Assembly (NCBI GenBank): GCA_949297765.1
Contig: CASFTV010000001.1
Coordinates: forward strand, 248,001-312,000
DNA from: an uncultured bacterium
GTDB taxonomy: Bacteria > Verrucomicrobiota > Lentisphaeria > Victivallales > UBA1829
Direction: 5' to 3'
DNA length: 64,000 nt
Both the position numbers and the translations under genes were made by a program. Within the stretch, counting starts at the first letter, position 1. The number at the start of each line of letters is the position of its first letter. This document shows positions 16,980-26,189 of this stretch, one piece after another. A model generated the notes under the pieces. It had not been told where the DNA came from. It searched no databases and saw only the letters and a list, made by a program, of their open reading frames with translations.

Positions 16980-19900
16980 TTGATATACTCCACGTTTATG
17001 TTGGAGACGGTGACCGTCCCGGCCGCACCGCGCAGACCGAGGGTCAAATCCGCCTGTTTCAATTTCCGGTTGAAGGGAATCCAGCATTCGACGCTGGTCC
17101 ACGGGGTATTTCCGGTCATTCCGGAAAGAATGGTGTTTCCGAAATCCCACGGTCCGAGCCGGAAGGCGAATCCCCGGGGACGGTAGCGGTTCACGGTCTG
17201 CGTCCCGGTCGAGATCCCATCCAGTTTGACGAGGGCGCGCAGTTTGACGCCCTTCGCCTCCGCCGGAACGGCAAGATCCTGGCAGAGATTCAGTTCCGAT
17301 CCGGGACGGCGCTTCGCTTTCAGCACGACTCCGGGCGCACCGTTGAATCCTCCGGCGGGAAGATGGCGGATCGTGCAGGAGTCATCCTGAAAACTCCATC
17401 CCCATCCGTCGGCCTCGCCGAACCGGCCGGAGCGGAAAGCGGCGTTTTCGGGACGGAGGGTTCCGTCCAGGAGTTTCATCAGTTTTTCATCGAGCCGGAA
17501 GACCGGGTAGTGCAGGCGGTGGAGATAGTGTTTTTCCGGGATGGTGCTCAAGGATTCCGCATGGGTCGGCAGCGGTTTATCCTTCCCTTCGCGGTGGAGT
17601 CCGATCTCCATTCCGAACCACGGACTTCCGGGAAGACGGAATTCCTTCCACGGGATGGTTCCTTCCAGCGTATAGGAATCGGCGGTCCGGGCCTGTTTCA
17701 AGGTCGCGGCGGAGACAAAGTCCGGCTTTGCCCGGGCAATCGCCAGAATTGACGCGCCGGTTTTTGTCGGACATGCGGCGAAGCCGTATTGATAGCAGTT
17801 CAGCGGCGTCGAGGAGAGAATGATGTTCTGATCCATCCGGCGGAACGGGGAGGGGTCCAGAAAGAGTTCGAGACAGTCGCCGTTCCACGGAAATTGATCC
17901 GGAGAGGCGACGATGTCGGGATCCTTCACCTCCGCGCGGAAGTGCAGATTGTTTTTCGATCCCCAGATTTTGACAACCGCATTTTTCCCGATCATCAGCT
18001 CTCCGGCATTCTTTTCCTCCGTTCCGATGCGGTATTCCGGAAGGTCCGGAAGACGGACCGCCCGCTGGACGACGGCCGGTTCTCCGTTCGGATGGAAGGA
18101 AAGATTCTCCGCCAGCGGTCCGGCGGCGGGAATTTCCGCCGCACTGTCATCCTTCTCCGAGCGGAATGCAAACTGGACGGCGGGCAGTCCGCTTTCCGGC
18201 AGGAATGCCGCGGTGAAGGACCCCGGCTGACCGCTCAGGTTGATGCCGTTGACATGGATCGTATCTCCGGCTTTGCGGACATAGACTTTTCCGCTTTCCG
18301 CGGGAACGAAAACCGCGTCCCGGAAAAACTTGCGGACCTCCGGGAGCGGGCCGAAGACATAGCGGGGTTCGTAGCTCTGGCGAAGTTTTTGTCCGGATTC
18401 CGGATTTCCGAAGAGATCGGTGATGCGGACTTTTGCTCCGGCGGGAACGATCATGAGGGAGCCGGAAGGACGCAGATCATAGACGAAGCCAACCGCTTTG
18501 CCGTCCTTTCCCGAAAAGATTCCGGCGCGCATAAACGGATTGGTTTTGAGCGGTTCAAGGCCGGTCATTCCGGCAAGATGCGCGGAGAGAGCGTTGGTTG
18601 CGGCGGCCATTTCGCTGAGCGGCGGAGTGGCGGTCACCCGCGGAGAGACTTTCAGAAAGGATCCCTCTTCCAGAGAGAGCGCCGCCTTGACTCCGTTTAG
18701 CATCCCGTCGAGATAGTGGCGCTGTACTGCGTCCGGCTCGCACTGCTCCAGATTGATGTAGAAGTCGTTCTGGGGGTTGCGCGCATTGATGATGTAGAAG
18801 CATTCGGTATTCCAGAGAGGTTTCTGCTTTTTGAGAGTCGCCCGGAGTTCCTGAATGTGTTTGGTATAGAGACCGTAAACGCCGTTGATGTAGTCGGTGG
18901 AATTCCAGTAGGGATGGAACGCGCAGAGATCCATGAAATCGACATAATCCGGATCCGCGGCGGTGAGGAGGGCGCACCAGCCTTTGTTGAATCCGACGTC
19001 GCAGGTGTTTCCGTTTCCGAGCACCTGAAACGCGGGATTTGCGGTCTTGATCCGCTTGTAGACATGTTTGAGATAGCGGATGTAGAGATGCGGCGGACAC
19101 TCGGCGGCGCCCGGTTCGTTGAGGAATTCCCAGTAGCGGACCTTGTCTCCCCAGGTTTTCAGGCAGTAGTCGAGGAAGTTGTCCCAGATGGAATCGGGTC
19201 CGTCGAGCAGCAGCATGTTTCTGCGTCCGGGAACTGGCTTCAGGTATTTGCGCAGATGATGAGGATACTTCGCCTGTTCCGGATTGCTGTCGGCGTTCGG
19301 GAAGAGAAGCGCCGAACCGGCGATGCAGAAGACCTGCTCCATGCCGAGACGTGCGGCTTCGTCGATCAGCAAACCGACCGGGTCTGGTCGAAACTCTTTT
19401 TCCTTCGGTTCAATGGCTTTCCAGTATCCCCAGATGCGGACCATCCGCATTCCGGAGAGATACGGAATTTCGGTTCGGGTGCGCAGGGATGGATAGTTTC
19501 TGTATGTCAGCTCTTCGGCCATTTTGGAGTAGGCGGTTCGGGAGGCGTTGCTGGAGGAGGAATTGTAGCCGATTCCCCAGCCCGGCGTGTTGACCGGATG
19601 ACGGACCGGCGGATGAAGCACGGAAAGATCGCCGAGCGTGGGAACCGCTTTCCCATTGCGGAGGAGCTCCAAGTGGAACGAGCCGTAGCGGTCGGCGCGG
19701 AACTCCAGAGTGCCCTCATGGCGGAAGCCGTTCCGGCGGAGGCGGACGGGAAATTCCCGGCGGATGGTTTTATCATGATCGGCGACGAGAGCGAGTGTGA
19801 CGGTTTCTTCCTGTTTGTCCGAATTCAGCAGGGCATTGATTTTCAGTTTGACCGCATCTCCTTTGAAATAGGACCCCCCGTCCCGGCCGGGAATGACGGC

Positions 19901-20521
19901 GGCCTCCTGAAGAGGCAAATCGGGACGATCGGCAAAACGGATTTTGAAGTTGTCAAAACAGACGGTCCCCTGAAGAGGTGTCCGGTCGTTGCGAATCACG
20001 TTCAAACTGACCTGATAGTCGTTGTGCCAGCGGATGACTTTGAGCTTCCGGGAGACATGCTGCCACTCCGCGGTCGGTCTGATCCGGAATCCCTTCAGGA
20101 CGGGATAGCGGACATGATCCCACTCCGGCCGTGCTTTCATTCCCCGGTCGCCGAGAGTCCGGAAATCCAAGTAGACATTGAGTTTCCCCACCTCCTCCGG
20201 GCTGCACTTGTAGTCGAACGAGACCTCCACTTCCGCATCCCGGTCAATCCGGAACCGGTTGCAGCGAAGAATCAGATGAATGAGTCCTTTGACGTTCGGG
20301 GTTTGCAGGGCAAATCCGTTTTTTCCTGGAACGGCCGTCGTCTGAATCAGGGCCGCCGGATTTTCGCTCACGGCATCCGCCTGAATCCGGTTGATCAGCA
20401 CGCTCCATCCGGGAACCGGCTTTCCCGGATCGCCGAGATCCATGGAGCCGCCGATGTTCATCGGGGCTGCCAGAGCCGGAAAAGAGAAGAAAAGGGCGGG
20501 GAAGAGGGCTCGAAGATTCAT
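16976..20521 (-). CDS. Large secreted GH39-like glycoside hydrolase with C-terminal CBM9-like domain
   Basis: 1181 residues from the MNLRALFPAL signal peptide. The longer frame start adds 15 residues without a leader character. Residues ~30-200 are a beta-sandwich (CBM-like, FDNFKIRF end). Residues ~310-640 are a clan-A barrel with YWEFLNEP (Glu469 probable acid/base) and LWNTECFY (Glu573 probable nucleophile), the GH39-type arrangement. Residues ~860-1040 look like a CBM9-type domain (NGDCLELFLDPSP) and the tail is another beta domain. Substrate is unknown. It lies 28 bases downstream of a disrupted pseudopilin gene and is coupled to a small secreted protein; an AraC regulator is divergent. 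Confidence 0.8.
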   Translation of the reverse strand: MNLRALFPALFFSFPALAAPMNIGGSMDLGDPGKPVPGWSVLINRIQADAVSENPAALIQTTAVPGKNGFALQTPNVKGLIHLILRCNRFRIDRDAEVEVSFDYKCSPEEVGKLNVYLDFRTLGDRGMKARPEWDHVRYPVLKGFRIRPTAEWQHVSRKLKVIRWHNDYQVSLNVIRNDRTPLQGTVCFDNFKIRFADRPDLPLQEAAVIPGRDGGSYFKGDAVKLKINALLNSDKQEETVTLALVADHDKTIRREFPVRLRRNGFRHEGTLEFRADRYGSFHLELLRNGKAVPTLGDLSVLHPPVRHPVNTPGWGIGYNSSSSNASRTAYSKMAEELTYRNYPSLRTRTEIPYLSGMRMVRIWGYWKAIEPKEKEFRPDPVGLLIDEAARLGMEQVFCIAGSALLFPNADSNPEQAKYPHHLRKYLKPVPGRRNMLLLDGPDSIWDNFLDYCLKTWGDKVRYWEFLNEPGAAECPPHLYIRYLKHVYKRIKTANPAFQVLGNGNTCDVGFNKGWCALLTAADPDYVDFMDLCAFHPYWNSTDYINGVYGLYTKHIQELRATLKKQKPLWNTECFYIINARNPQNDFYINLEQCEPDAVQRHYLDGMLNGVKAALSLEEGSFLKVSPRVTATPPLSEMAAATNALSAHLAGMTGLEPLKTNPFMRAGIFSGKDGKAVGFVYDLRPSGSLMIVPAGAKVRITDLFGNPESGQKLRQSYEPRYVFGPLPEVRKFFRDAVFVPAESGKVYVRKAGDTIHVNGINLSGQPGSFTAAFLPESGLPAVQFAFRSEKDDSAAEIPAAGPLAENLSFHPNGEPAVVQRAVRLPDLPEYRIGTEEKNAGELMIGKNAVVKIWGSKNNLHFRAEVKDPDIVASPDQFPWNGDCLELFLDPSPFRRMDQNIILSSTPLNCYQYGFAACPTKTGASILAIARAKPDFVSAATLKQARTADSYTLEGTIPWKEFRLPGSPWFGMEIGLHREGKDKPLPTHAESLSTIPEKHYLHRLHYPVFRLDEKLMKLLDGTLRPENAAFRSGRFGEADGWGWSFQDDSCTIRHLPAGGFNGAPGVVLKAKRRPGSELNLCQDLAVPAEAKGVKLRALVKLDGISTGTQTVNRYRPRGFAFRLGPWDFGNTILSGMTGNTPWTSVECWIPFNRKLKQADLTLGLRGAAGTVTVSNINVEYIK

Positions 20522-20549
20522 CCTGCGGAAATCCTTTGCTGTATGGTGG

Positions 20550-21285
20550 TTAGTCGTTGATGACAAAATATTTCAGCCAGAGCGGATAACGTGCGCTGTA
20601 TCCGTTGCCCGCAAAGTGGGTGAGAATGGACATCGACATGGCGTGACCGTCGTAGAACAGCGCATTGAGATTCATTCCGTGTACCGGCGGGGTGATCGCT
20701 GAGCTTCCTCCGGAGACATCGTAAAGGGAGTTGGCGGAAGTGACCATCAAAGCGCTGTAATCACCGATGTCCATAAGTTTGCTGTCCAGAATCGGAATTT
20801 TGGAAGAGGGTTTCCGAACCTCTTCCGGGCGGAGGGCGGAAAGCGGAACGTCTTCCGGTCCGGTCAGGAGCCTTTTGTCCGGAACGCCGACGGCCCATCC
20901 GGCGTGCGTGTAGGCCGGTTTCTGGAAGACTGTTCCGTTGGCATCGGTCATTTTATAGGGAAGATTGAGGCGGCAGTAGACATCCGGCGTATAGATGCTT
21001 TTCTTTTTCTGATGCTTGTCGTAGAGAGGCTTCAAATACCCCTGTTCGATCAGCATGGTCCAGACCTGGAGCTTTTTGACGGGCCAGGGATAATATCCGT
21101 TGTTGTCGGCATACTGGGTGAGCGCCAATCCGATCTGTTTGAGATTGCTGATGCAGTCGATCGCATAGGCCTTTTCGCGGGCGGTTTTCAGGGCGGGCAG
21201 AAGCGTGGAAACCAGAATCGCGATGACGGCTATGGTGACAAGGAGTTCAATCAGGGAAAAGAAATCTTGACGAAGAACGTTTCAT
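20550..21285 (-). pseudogene. Pseudopilin gene with N-terminal frameshift
   Basis: The ATG at 21285 has a good GGAGG ribosome site but its frame reads only 12 codons before TGA. The next frame encodes an intact prepilin helix ([31 protein letters not shown]...) and continues without a stop to 20550, including a YDGHAMSM motif of the H-X9-DG type. That frame has TGA directly at the ATG and no alternative start upstream of the helix. So a one- or two-base indel between 21283 and ~21250 separates the start from the body. An ATG at 21128 opens a 192-codon remnant lacking the membrane helix. This could be a real mutation, a sequencing error in the TTTTCCC/AAA runs, or less likely recoding. Confidence 0.8.
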
Positions 21286-21488
21286 GCTCAGAGATCCTCC
21301 GGTATTCGTATTTTTTCCTTTATAATTATACTTCATAAAGTCTCTTTTGAAAATGGACTTTTTTATGAAAAAAGATAGACTTTACCTTATTTTTTTTGAA
21401 AAAAAACTGAACATCCCTTGATTTGGATGGAGAAAAGCGGTATTTTTCCCCGGATTCCGAAACAGCGCCGGACAAAGGATGACAAAGG
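21286..21488. promoter_or_regulatory. Divergent control region, pseudopilin-GH39 operon / AraC
   Basis: An AT-rich gap. An inverted repeat TAAAGTCT (21336-21343) / AGACTTTA (21377-21384) and GACTTT direct repeats at 21356 and 21378 (22 bp apart) suit AraC-type binding. A TATAAT on the minus strand near 21322-21330 (weak TTTTCA at -35) could drive the operon. A perfect 10-bp tandem repeat GACAAAGGAT (21471-21490) forms the AraC gene's ribosome site and duplicates its start region. Confidence 0.45.
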
Positions 21489-22331
21489 ATGAGCGGAAAT
21501 CTGCGGAAAAACGGAAGTGTGAAGATCCACTCCGAATGGAGCGATTTTCTGGCGGAACTGGATGTGAAGATCATCATCTGCGGGAAGGCGGAGCATGTTT
21601 TTTCCTGGCCGCTTTATTCCCATTTCTGCGGAGCGCCGTTTTACCGTCTTTATCTGCCGCTGAAGGGGGAGTTCCGGATTCATTCTCTGGAGACGTCCGT
21701 GATTCTGGCGCCGGGATCGTTTTATCTGGTTCCGGACACCATTCCGCTGAAGTATCAGGGGATATCTCCAAGCGATCATTACTGGATTCATTTTGTTTCC
21801 CGGCAGCTTCAGAAACTTCCGTTTTACGAGCCGCTGAGTCTTCCCGTTGACCGTCTGGACCGCGTTCCGGAACGGTTTGCGGAGATTGTGGAGCACTGCC
21901 GTTCTTTTCAGGAACTCTCGCATCAGATTCTTGCAAAATGCGGTGTTGAACAGCTTCTGATTCCGTTTATTGAGACTCTTTCGGCGCGGGCGCCCTCCCG
22001 GGATCTGCCGCGCGAGCAGCTGTTCCGCCTGGTCGACTACATCGATCTGAACATCGGGCGCGGAATCGCCGTCGACGAACTGGCGGAACAGGCGAAGATG
22101 ACCCGCGGGGAACTGACCGCACTGTTTGTGAACCATTTCGGAATGGCGCCGAAACAGTATATTACGACGCGACGGCTCTACCATGCGAAACTTCTTCTTC
22201 TGCAGAGCAATCTTCAGATCAAGGAAATCGCCTGGCGCTGCGGATGGAAGGATGAATACTTTTTCTTCCGGATTTTCCGGAAATACATGCAGACGACTCC
22301 GGCCAATTACCGGAAGCATCAGGTTTACTGA
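21489..22331 (+). CDS. AraC-family transcriptional regulator
   Basis: 280 residues. There is an N-terminal cupin-type pocket (VILAPGSFYLVPDT) and a C-terminal AraC double HTH (AVDELAEQAKMTRGELTALF; IKEIAWRCGWKDEYFFFRIF). Of the two ATGs created by a tandem GACAAAGGAT repeat, the one at 21489 is in frame and has AAAGG about six bases upstream. It is divergent from the pseudopilin-GH39-like operon, its likely target. The 3' end overlaps the convergent kinase gene by seven bases with interlocking stop codons (TTACTGA), so no terminator fits between them. Confidence 0.9.
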   Translation: MSGNLRKNGSVKIHSEWSDFLAELDVKIIICGKAEHVFSWPLYSHFCGAPFYRLYLPLKGEFRIHSLETSVILAPGSFYLVPDTIPLKYQGISPSDHYWIHFVSRQLQKLPFYEPLSLPVDRLDRVPERFAEIVEHCRSFQELSHQILAKCGVEQLLIPFIETLSARAPSRDLPREQLFRLVDYIDLNIGRGIAVDELAEQAKMTRGELTALFVNHFGMAPKQYITTRRLYHAKLLLLQSNLQIKEIAWRCGWKDEYFFFRIFRKYMQTTPANYRKHQVY

Positions 22332-24592
22332 GCGTTTCCGACAAGCAGTCTGCGGAGATTCATTTTTTCGAGATAGAACCAGCCGACGGAGCGGATGTGG
22401 CAGAACGCGTAGACGATCTCTTCACCGGATTCGGTCCGGAAGATGACGCCGTATTTCTGTTTTTTCATGGTTTTCAGCAGGTCGGGATCCTGGAGGGAGG
22501 AAAAGTCGAGCGGTTCATCGGAGCTCTGATAGCGGCGCATCCGGGCTTCCGCGAAACTCCGGGTGGTGGAGACAATGATTCTTCCGGAGTCGTCGACGAT
22601 CGCTTTTTCCTCGACCGCGTATCCGGTGTTTCCCGCCGAACGGAGTTCCTGAATCAGTTTCGGTACGGAAATGTCGATGGCGCAGACACCGTTCAGGGTG
22701 CCGTCTTCGCTGTAGAGCGGAGTTGAGCAGGAGACGACCAGCCCGATTTCCGGGATGCTGTCGATATAGGGCGCAGTCCAGACCGGGAACGTGGCATCCG
22801 GATGCTGTTCCACCACCTGATACCAGACGCGGGCGCGGGGATCGTACTTCTGCGGGAAGGCTCCGGTTGCCGGATATGCGGCGTAAAGGCCGTCCCGGAA
22901 GGCGAAAAGGATCCGGATTGCCGGAGTTCCTTCGGTGAAGGCCTCCTTCTGGAGCGTCGGAAGCTGGTCCGGACGGACCTGCGCATTCCGCGGACTTTCC
23001 AGCAGAATCTGGAGAAGACGGGGAATAAAACGGGAAAGCGGATCCAGCCGGCGGTTGATGGTTTTCCTGTCGGTATCCGGCGTGACGTTGTACACCAGAG
23101 TGGAAGGATCAATGATGCCGCGGTGGAACGGGGAATAGAACATCCCCGGCAGATGGAGCCGGCGGAGTTCGTCGACGGAATGGCAGGAAACGGTTCCGTC
23201 CCGGGAGCGGAAAAGATCGTTGCGCAGGAGGTACTGGACATCCGCGGCGAGGAGACTGGTCATGTGTTCCAGTTTGAGAAACTGTTCGTCGAGCTGATAG
23301 GCCGCGCGGGTGCAGATGGAATAGGCGGCGCTCAGCGCCAGATCCCGTTCCCGCATCGCCTCGGAAAACCGGTAGCTCTGATAGAAGGAATGGGCGAGGG
23401 CGCCGAGTCCGGTCAGCATCGCGAGCAGCAGGAGGATCAGAGAGGTCTTCCTGTGGCGGTAGCTCCAGCGGGCGACCTTCATCAGAGGACCGTCGGGCCG
23501 GACGCTGACGGCATGTCCGGAAAGGAAGCGCCGGAGATCCGCGGAAAGTTCGGAAATACTCCGGTAGCGTTTTTCCGGATCGGTTTCCATCGCCTTTTCG
23601 ATGACGGCTTTCAGGTCGCGGGAGACTCCGGTGCCGAAGCGGTGTTCCGGACTTTCTCTTCGTCCGTCGCGGATTTTTGTCATCACCTCCTCCGGGGTCT
23701 CTCCGGTGAAGGCGGGTTTCAGCATGACGATTTCAAAGAGGATGGCGCCCATGGCGAAGATGTCGGCGCGCTGATCGCACGGATCGCCCAGGATGGCCTC
23801 CGGAGCAAGATACTGAGGGGTCCCGGCCAGAGTGCGCTTCGCATCCCGGACGCGGATCGGAGTGGCGATCCCCCAGTCCATGATATAGGCTTCGTGATAT
23901 TCCCCGAGCATGATATTGGCCGGTTTCAGGTCGCAGTGCATGACGTTGCGGCTGTGGGCGTATTCGAGAGCATCGCAGATTTTCAGAAAAATTTCGAGCC
24001 GGTTCCGCAGGGCTTTGTCTTCGTCGAACGAGCGGATACCGTCGAGCCGGTAGTGCATGCAGACCTGATCCAGATAATTTTTCAGCGTTACGCCGTTGAT
24101 GAGTTTCATCGCCAGATGCAGACCGTTTTCCCGGTCGGAATTCAGCGTGTAGACCGGAACGATCGCGGGATGGTCGAGCTGAGCCGTCACGCGGGCTTCG
24201 TTCAGGAACAGACTGCGCTGACGCAGATCACCTCTCTGGTCCGGGCGGAGGGATTTGACCGCCACCTGACGGCGCAGTTTCTTGTCGATTCCGAGGAAGA
24301 GGGTCCCCTGACCGCCTTTGGCGATTTCGGTTTTCAGTTCGTACTCATTTTCGAGATAGTCGAGCCGCTGTTCCTGTCCGGAGAAGAGGACATCTCCCGG
24401 AGCTTTCCGGTCGCGCAGTTCATCAATTCTGGTATCGACATTGCGCTTTTTTATGGGACGGAAGGGACCTCCGCCGCCGCGGACGGAATCCGATGAATTC
24501 GGAAGCGGTCGTTTTTCCGGACGAAGGGAAAGCGACGAATCAAATACGATGGTCCGGTCTTCCGGCAGCTGTTCCGGCTCATCCGTCTTCAT
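22325..24592 (-). CDS. Transmembrane PKN-type Ser/Thr kinase with Cache-like sensor domain
   Basis: 755 residues. The cytoplasmic Hanks-type kinase domain spans ~83-358: glycine loop AKGGQGT, ATP-site Lys113, catalytic HCD (219-221, HRD variant) with Asn226, and DWG (239-241) in place of DFG, as is common in planctomycete and PVC kinases. One transmembrane helix follows (383-401), then a ~340-residue outer domain with features of a double Cache fold: YDPRARVWYQ, PVWTAPYID, LVVSCSTPLY and NGVCAIDIS. It would sense a small extracellular ligand and phosphorylate cytoplasmic targets. It lies 190 bases downstream of, and on the same strand as, an operon encoding a SpoIIE-type phosphatase, a possible antagonist. 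Confidence 0.88.
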   Translation of the reverse strand: MKTDEPEQLPEDRTIVFDSSLSLRPEKRPLPNSSDSVRGGGGPFRPIKKRNVDTRIDELRDRKAPGDVLFSGQEQRLDYLENEYELKTEIAKGGQGTLFLGIDKKLRRQVAVKSLRPDQRGDLRQRSLFLNEARVTAQLDHPAIVPVYTLNSDRENGLHLAMKLINGVTLKNYLDQVCMHYRLDGIRSFDEDKALRNRLEIFLKICDALEYAHSRNVMHCDLKPANIMLGEYHEAYIMDWGIATPIRVRDAKRTLAGTPQYLAPEAILGDPCDQRADIFAMGAILFEIVMLKPAFTGETPEEVMTKIRDGRRESPEHRFGTGVSRDLKAVIEKAMETDPEKRYRSISELSADLRRFLSGHAVSVRPDGPLMKVARWSYRHRKTSLILLLLAMLTGLGALAHSFYQSYRFSEAMRERDLALSAAYSICTRAAYQLDEQFLKLEHMTSLLAADVQYLLRNDLFRSRDGTVSCHSVDELRRLHLPGMFYSPFHRGIIDPSTLVYNVTPDTDRKTINRRLDPLSRFIPRLLQILLESPRNAQVRPDQLPTLQKEAFTEGTPAIRILFAFRDGLYAAYPATGAFPQKYDPRARVWYQVVEQHPDATFPVWTAPYIDSIPEIGLVVSCSTPLYSEDGTLNGVCAIDISVPKLIQELRSAGNTGYAVEEKAIVDDSGRIIVSTTRSFAEARMRRYQSSDEPLDFSSLQDPDLLKTMKKQKYGVIFRTESGEEIVYAFCHIRSVGWFYLEKMNLRRLLVGNAQ

Positions 24593-24733
24593 GCTTCATC
24601 TCCGGGCAGGGGACGGCCGTGTCGGCCGGGAAAGCAATGTACGGAATGTACATTTTCCCGGAAGATCCGATCCGGTTTTGCTGAAAGGAAGGTGAAGCGA
24701 ACCATCTGTGTCATTCTCCAACGTGCAGGTTCT

Positions 24734-24775
24734 GGCGTCTGCCGGATTACCGGTCAGGAGAGCGCGGCAGACGCC
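24734..24775 (-). terminator. Hairpin after the hydrogenase operon
   Basis: An 11-bp perfect stem (GGCGTCTGCCG 24734-24744 with 24765-24775) and a 20-base loop, just after the group B hydrogenase stop. There is no T run on the minus strand, so it may be a Rho-type or 3'-protective structure rather than an intrinsic terminator, and some readthrough into the kinase is plausible. Confidence 0.35.
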
Positions 24776-24782
24776 GGGGAGA

Positions 24783-26189
24783 TTATTTTATCAGGGAGCA
24801 GGGACCGCCGACACATCCGCCGCCGCAGCTCATGACTTCGAGGAAGTTGCCGGGCATTTTGCCCATGGCATAGAGCTTCAGAAGTTTCGCGGTTTTCTTG
24901 TCGATTCCGTTGATGGATTTCGGATCGAGCTTGAAATTCATCTTTTCGAATTCCGGATTCTGTCCGCTCATTTCCGTGAGGACCGCTTCGGTCACGCCGC
25001 AGCTTTTCGCATAATTCCGTGCGGTGGGGGCGGCCGGATGATCGAGAACCCAGGGTTCCTGTTTCATAATGTCGATTCCGAGTCCGGCGAGGATGGCACC
25101 GAGTTCTTCGAACGTCATGACATAGTCCACTTCGGGCGCGTTGGCGGCCTCCCAGCGTTTGGCGATGCAGGGACCGATGAAGACCGTCAGCGCATCCGGG
25201 TGTTCCTTCCGGGCGATGCGTCCTGCGTACTTCATCGGACTCGGCGTGGTGGAGACCTTGTCCAGGAATTCCGGGACATGGCGCTTGACGAGTTCCACAT
25301 AGGCGGTGCAGCAGGAGGTGGTCATGATCGGCTGACCCGCGACCATTTTTTCCTTGAATTCGGCCGCTTCGTGTTCCGTGGTCTGCTCCGCGCCGAGGGC
25401 GACTTCCATGACGTTCGAGAATCCGGCCGCGTGAATGGCGCTGAAGAGCTGTTCCACCGTTCCGGGGAACTGCATCAGGGCCGACGGCGCGACCATCGCG
25501 ATCACTTCGCGTCCCTCCTTGATCGCCTGGAGAATCGGAATGAGCTGGGAACGCTCCATCACGGCGCTGAACGGGCATTTGCTGAAGCATTTTCCGCAGA
25601 AGATGCAGTGATCGAAATCAATTTCCGCCACGCCGTTTTCATTTTTGTGAATGGCGCCGACCGGACAGGCTTCCTCGCAGGGAACCGTGGTCTTGATGAT
25701 GGCGTTGAAGGGACAGACCTGCTGACACTTTCCGCATTTGATGCATTTCGTGTAGTCGATGCGGGACTGCTGGTTCTCCACGCTGATCGCGCCTTTCGGA
25801 CAGCTGAAGAGACAGGGCCTTGCGAAACATCCGCGGCAGGTCGGCGTCACATAATAGCGGCTTTCCGGACAGGAGGAGCACGCGGTTCCGCAGACGGAAA
25901 GCGGCGGTTTCGGTTCCTTTTTATCCTTTTCGGCGATCGCTTCCTGCAGATAGGATTTCAGCGGACGCAGTTCATCGGTCTCCTCTTCGGAGGAGAAACC
26001 GAGCAGCGCCATCAGACGGTATTTCAGGACCGCCCGGTCATGATAGATGCAGCAGCGGCTCGCTTTTGTATTTTTCGGACGGATGGAAAGGGGAATGTGA
26101 TCGATCGTCTCTTCCAGAGATCCGGATTTGAAATCCCGGACAAGACGGATCATCAGCTCTCGACGCATGCGTTCCGCGCCATTGCTCAT
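24783..26189 (-). CDS. [FeFe] hydrogenase, group B (monomeric, ferredoxin-like N-domain)
   Basis: 468 residues. The N-terminus (ERMRRELMIRLVRDF..., then SRCCIYHDRAVLKYRL) is typical of the B1/B3 subgroup. A Cys-rich segment (100-121) and two or three [4Fe-4S] motifs (CIKCGKCQQVCP, CIFCGKCFSKCP) follow. The H-cluster domain has L1 TSCCTAY (Cys293/294), L2 IGPCIAKRWEA (Cys341) and L3 EVMSCGGGCVGG (Cys455, Cys459), so all cluster ligands and the proton-transfer Cys are present. A catalytic role in ferredoxin-linked H2 metabolism is probable; group B enzymes are little characterised. Its ATG overlaps the upstream [2Fe-2S] protein gene (ATGA). No maturases (HydEFG) are in the window. Confidence 0.88.
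   Translation of the reverse strand: MSNGAERMRRELMIRLVRDFKSGSLEETIDHIPLSIRPKNTKASRCCIYHDRAVLKYRLMALLGFSSEEETDELRPLKSYLQEAIAEKDKKEPKPPLSVCGTACSSCPESRYYVTPTCRGCFARPCLFSCPKGAISVENQQSRIDYTKCIKCGKCQQVCPFNAIIKTTVPCEEACPVGAIHKNENGVAEIDFDHCIFCGKCFSKCPFSAVMERSQLIPILQAIKEGREVIAMVAPSALMQFPGTVEQLFSAIHAAGFSNVMEVALGAEQTTEHEAAEFKEKMVAGQPIMTTSCCTAYVELVKRHVPEFLDKVSTTPSPMKYAGRIARKEHPDALTVFIGPCIAKRWEAANAPEVDYVMTFEELGAILAGLGIDIMKQEPWVLDHPAAPTARNYAKSCGVTEAVLTEMSGQNPEFEKMNFKLDPKSINGIDKKTAKLLKLYAMGKMPGNFLEVMSCGGGCVGGPCSLIK

Noticed and set aside
21250-21285. Programmed ribosomal frameshifting in the pseudopilin gene
   Set aside because: The short T and C runs are not in a recognised slippery context in the start frame, and no stimulatory structure was evident; a simple indel explains the data better, though it is not excluded.
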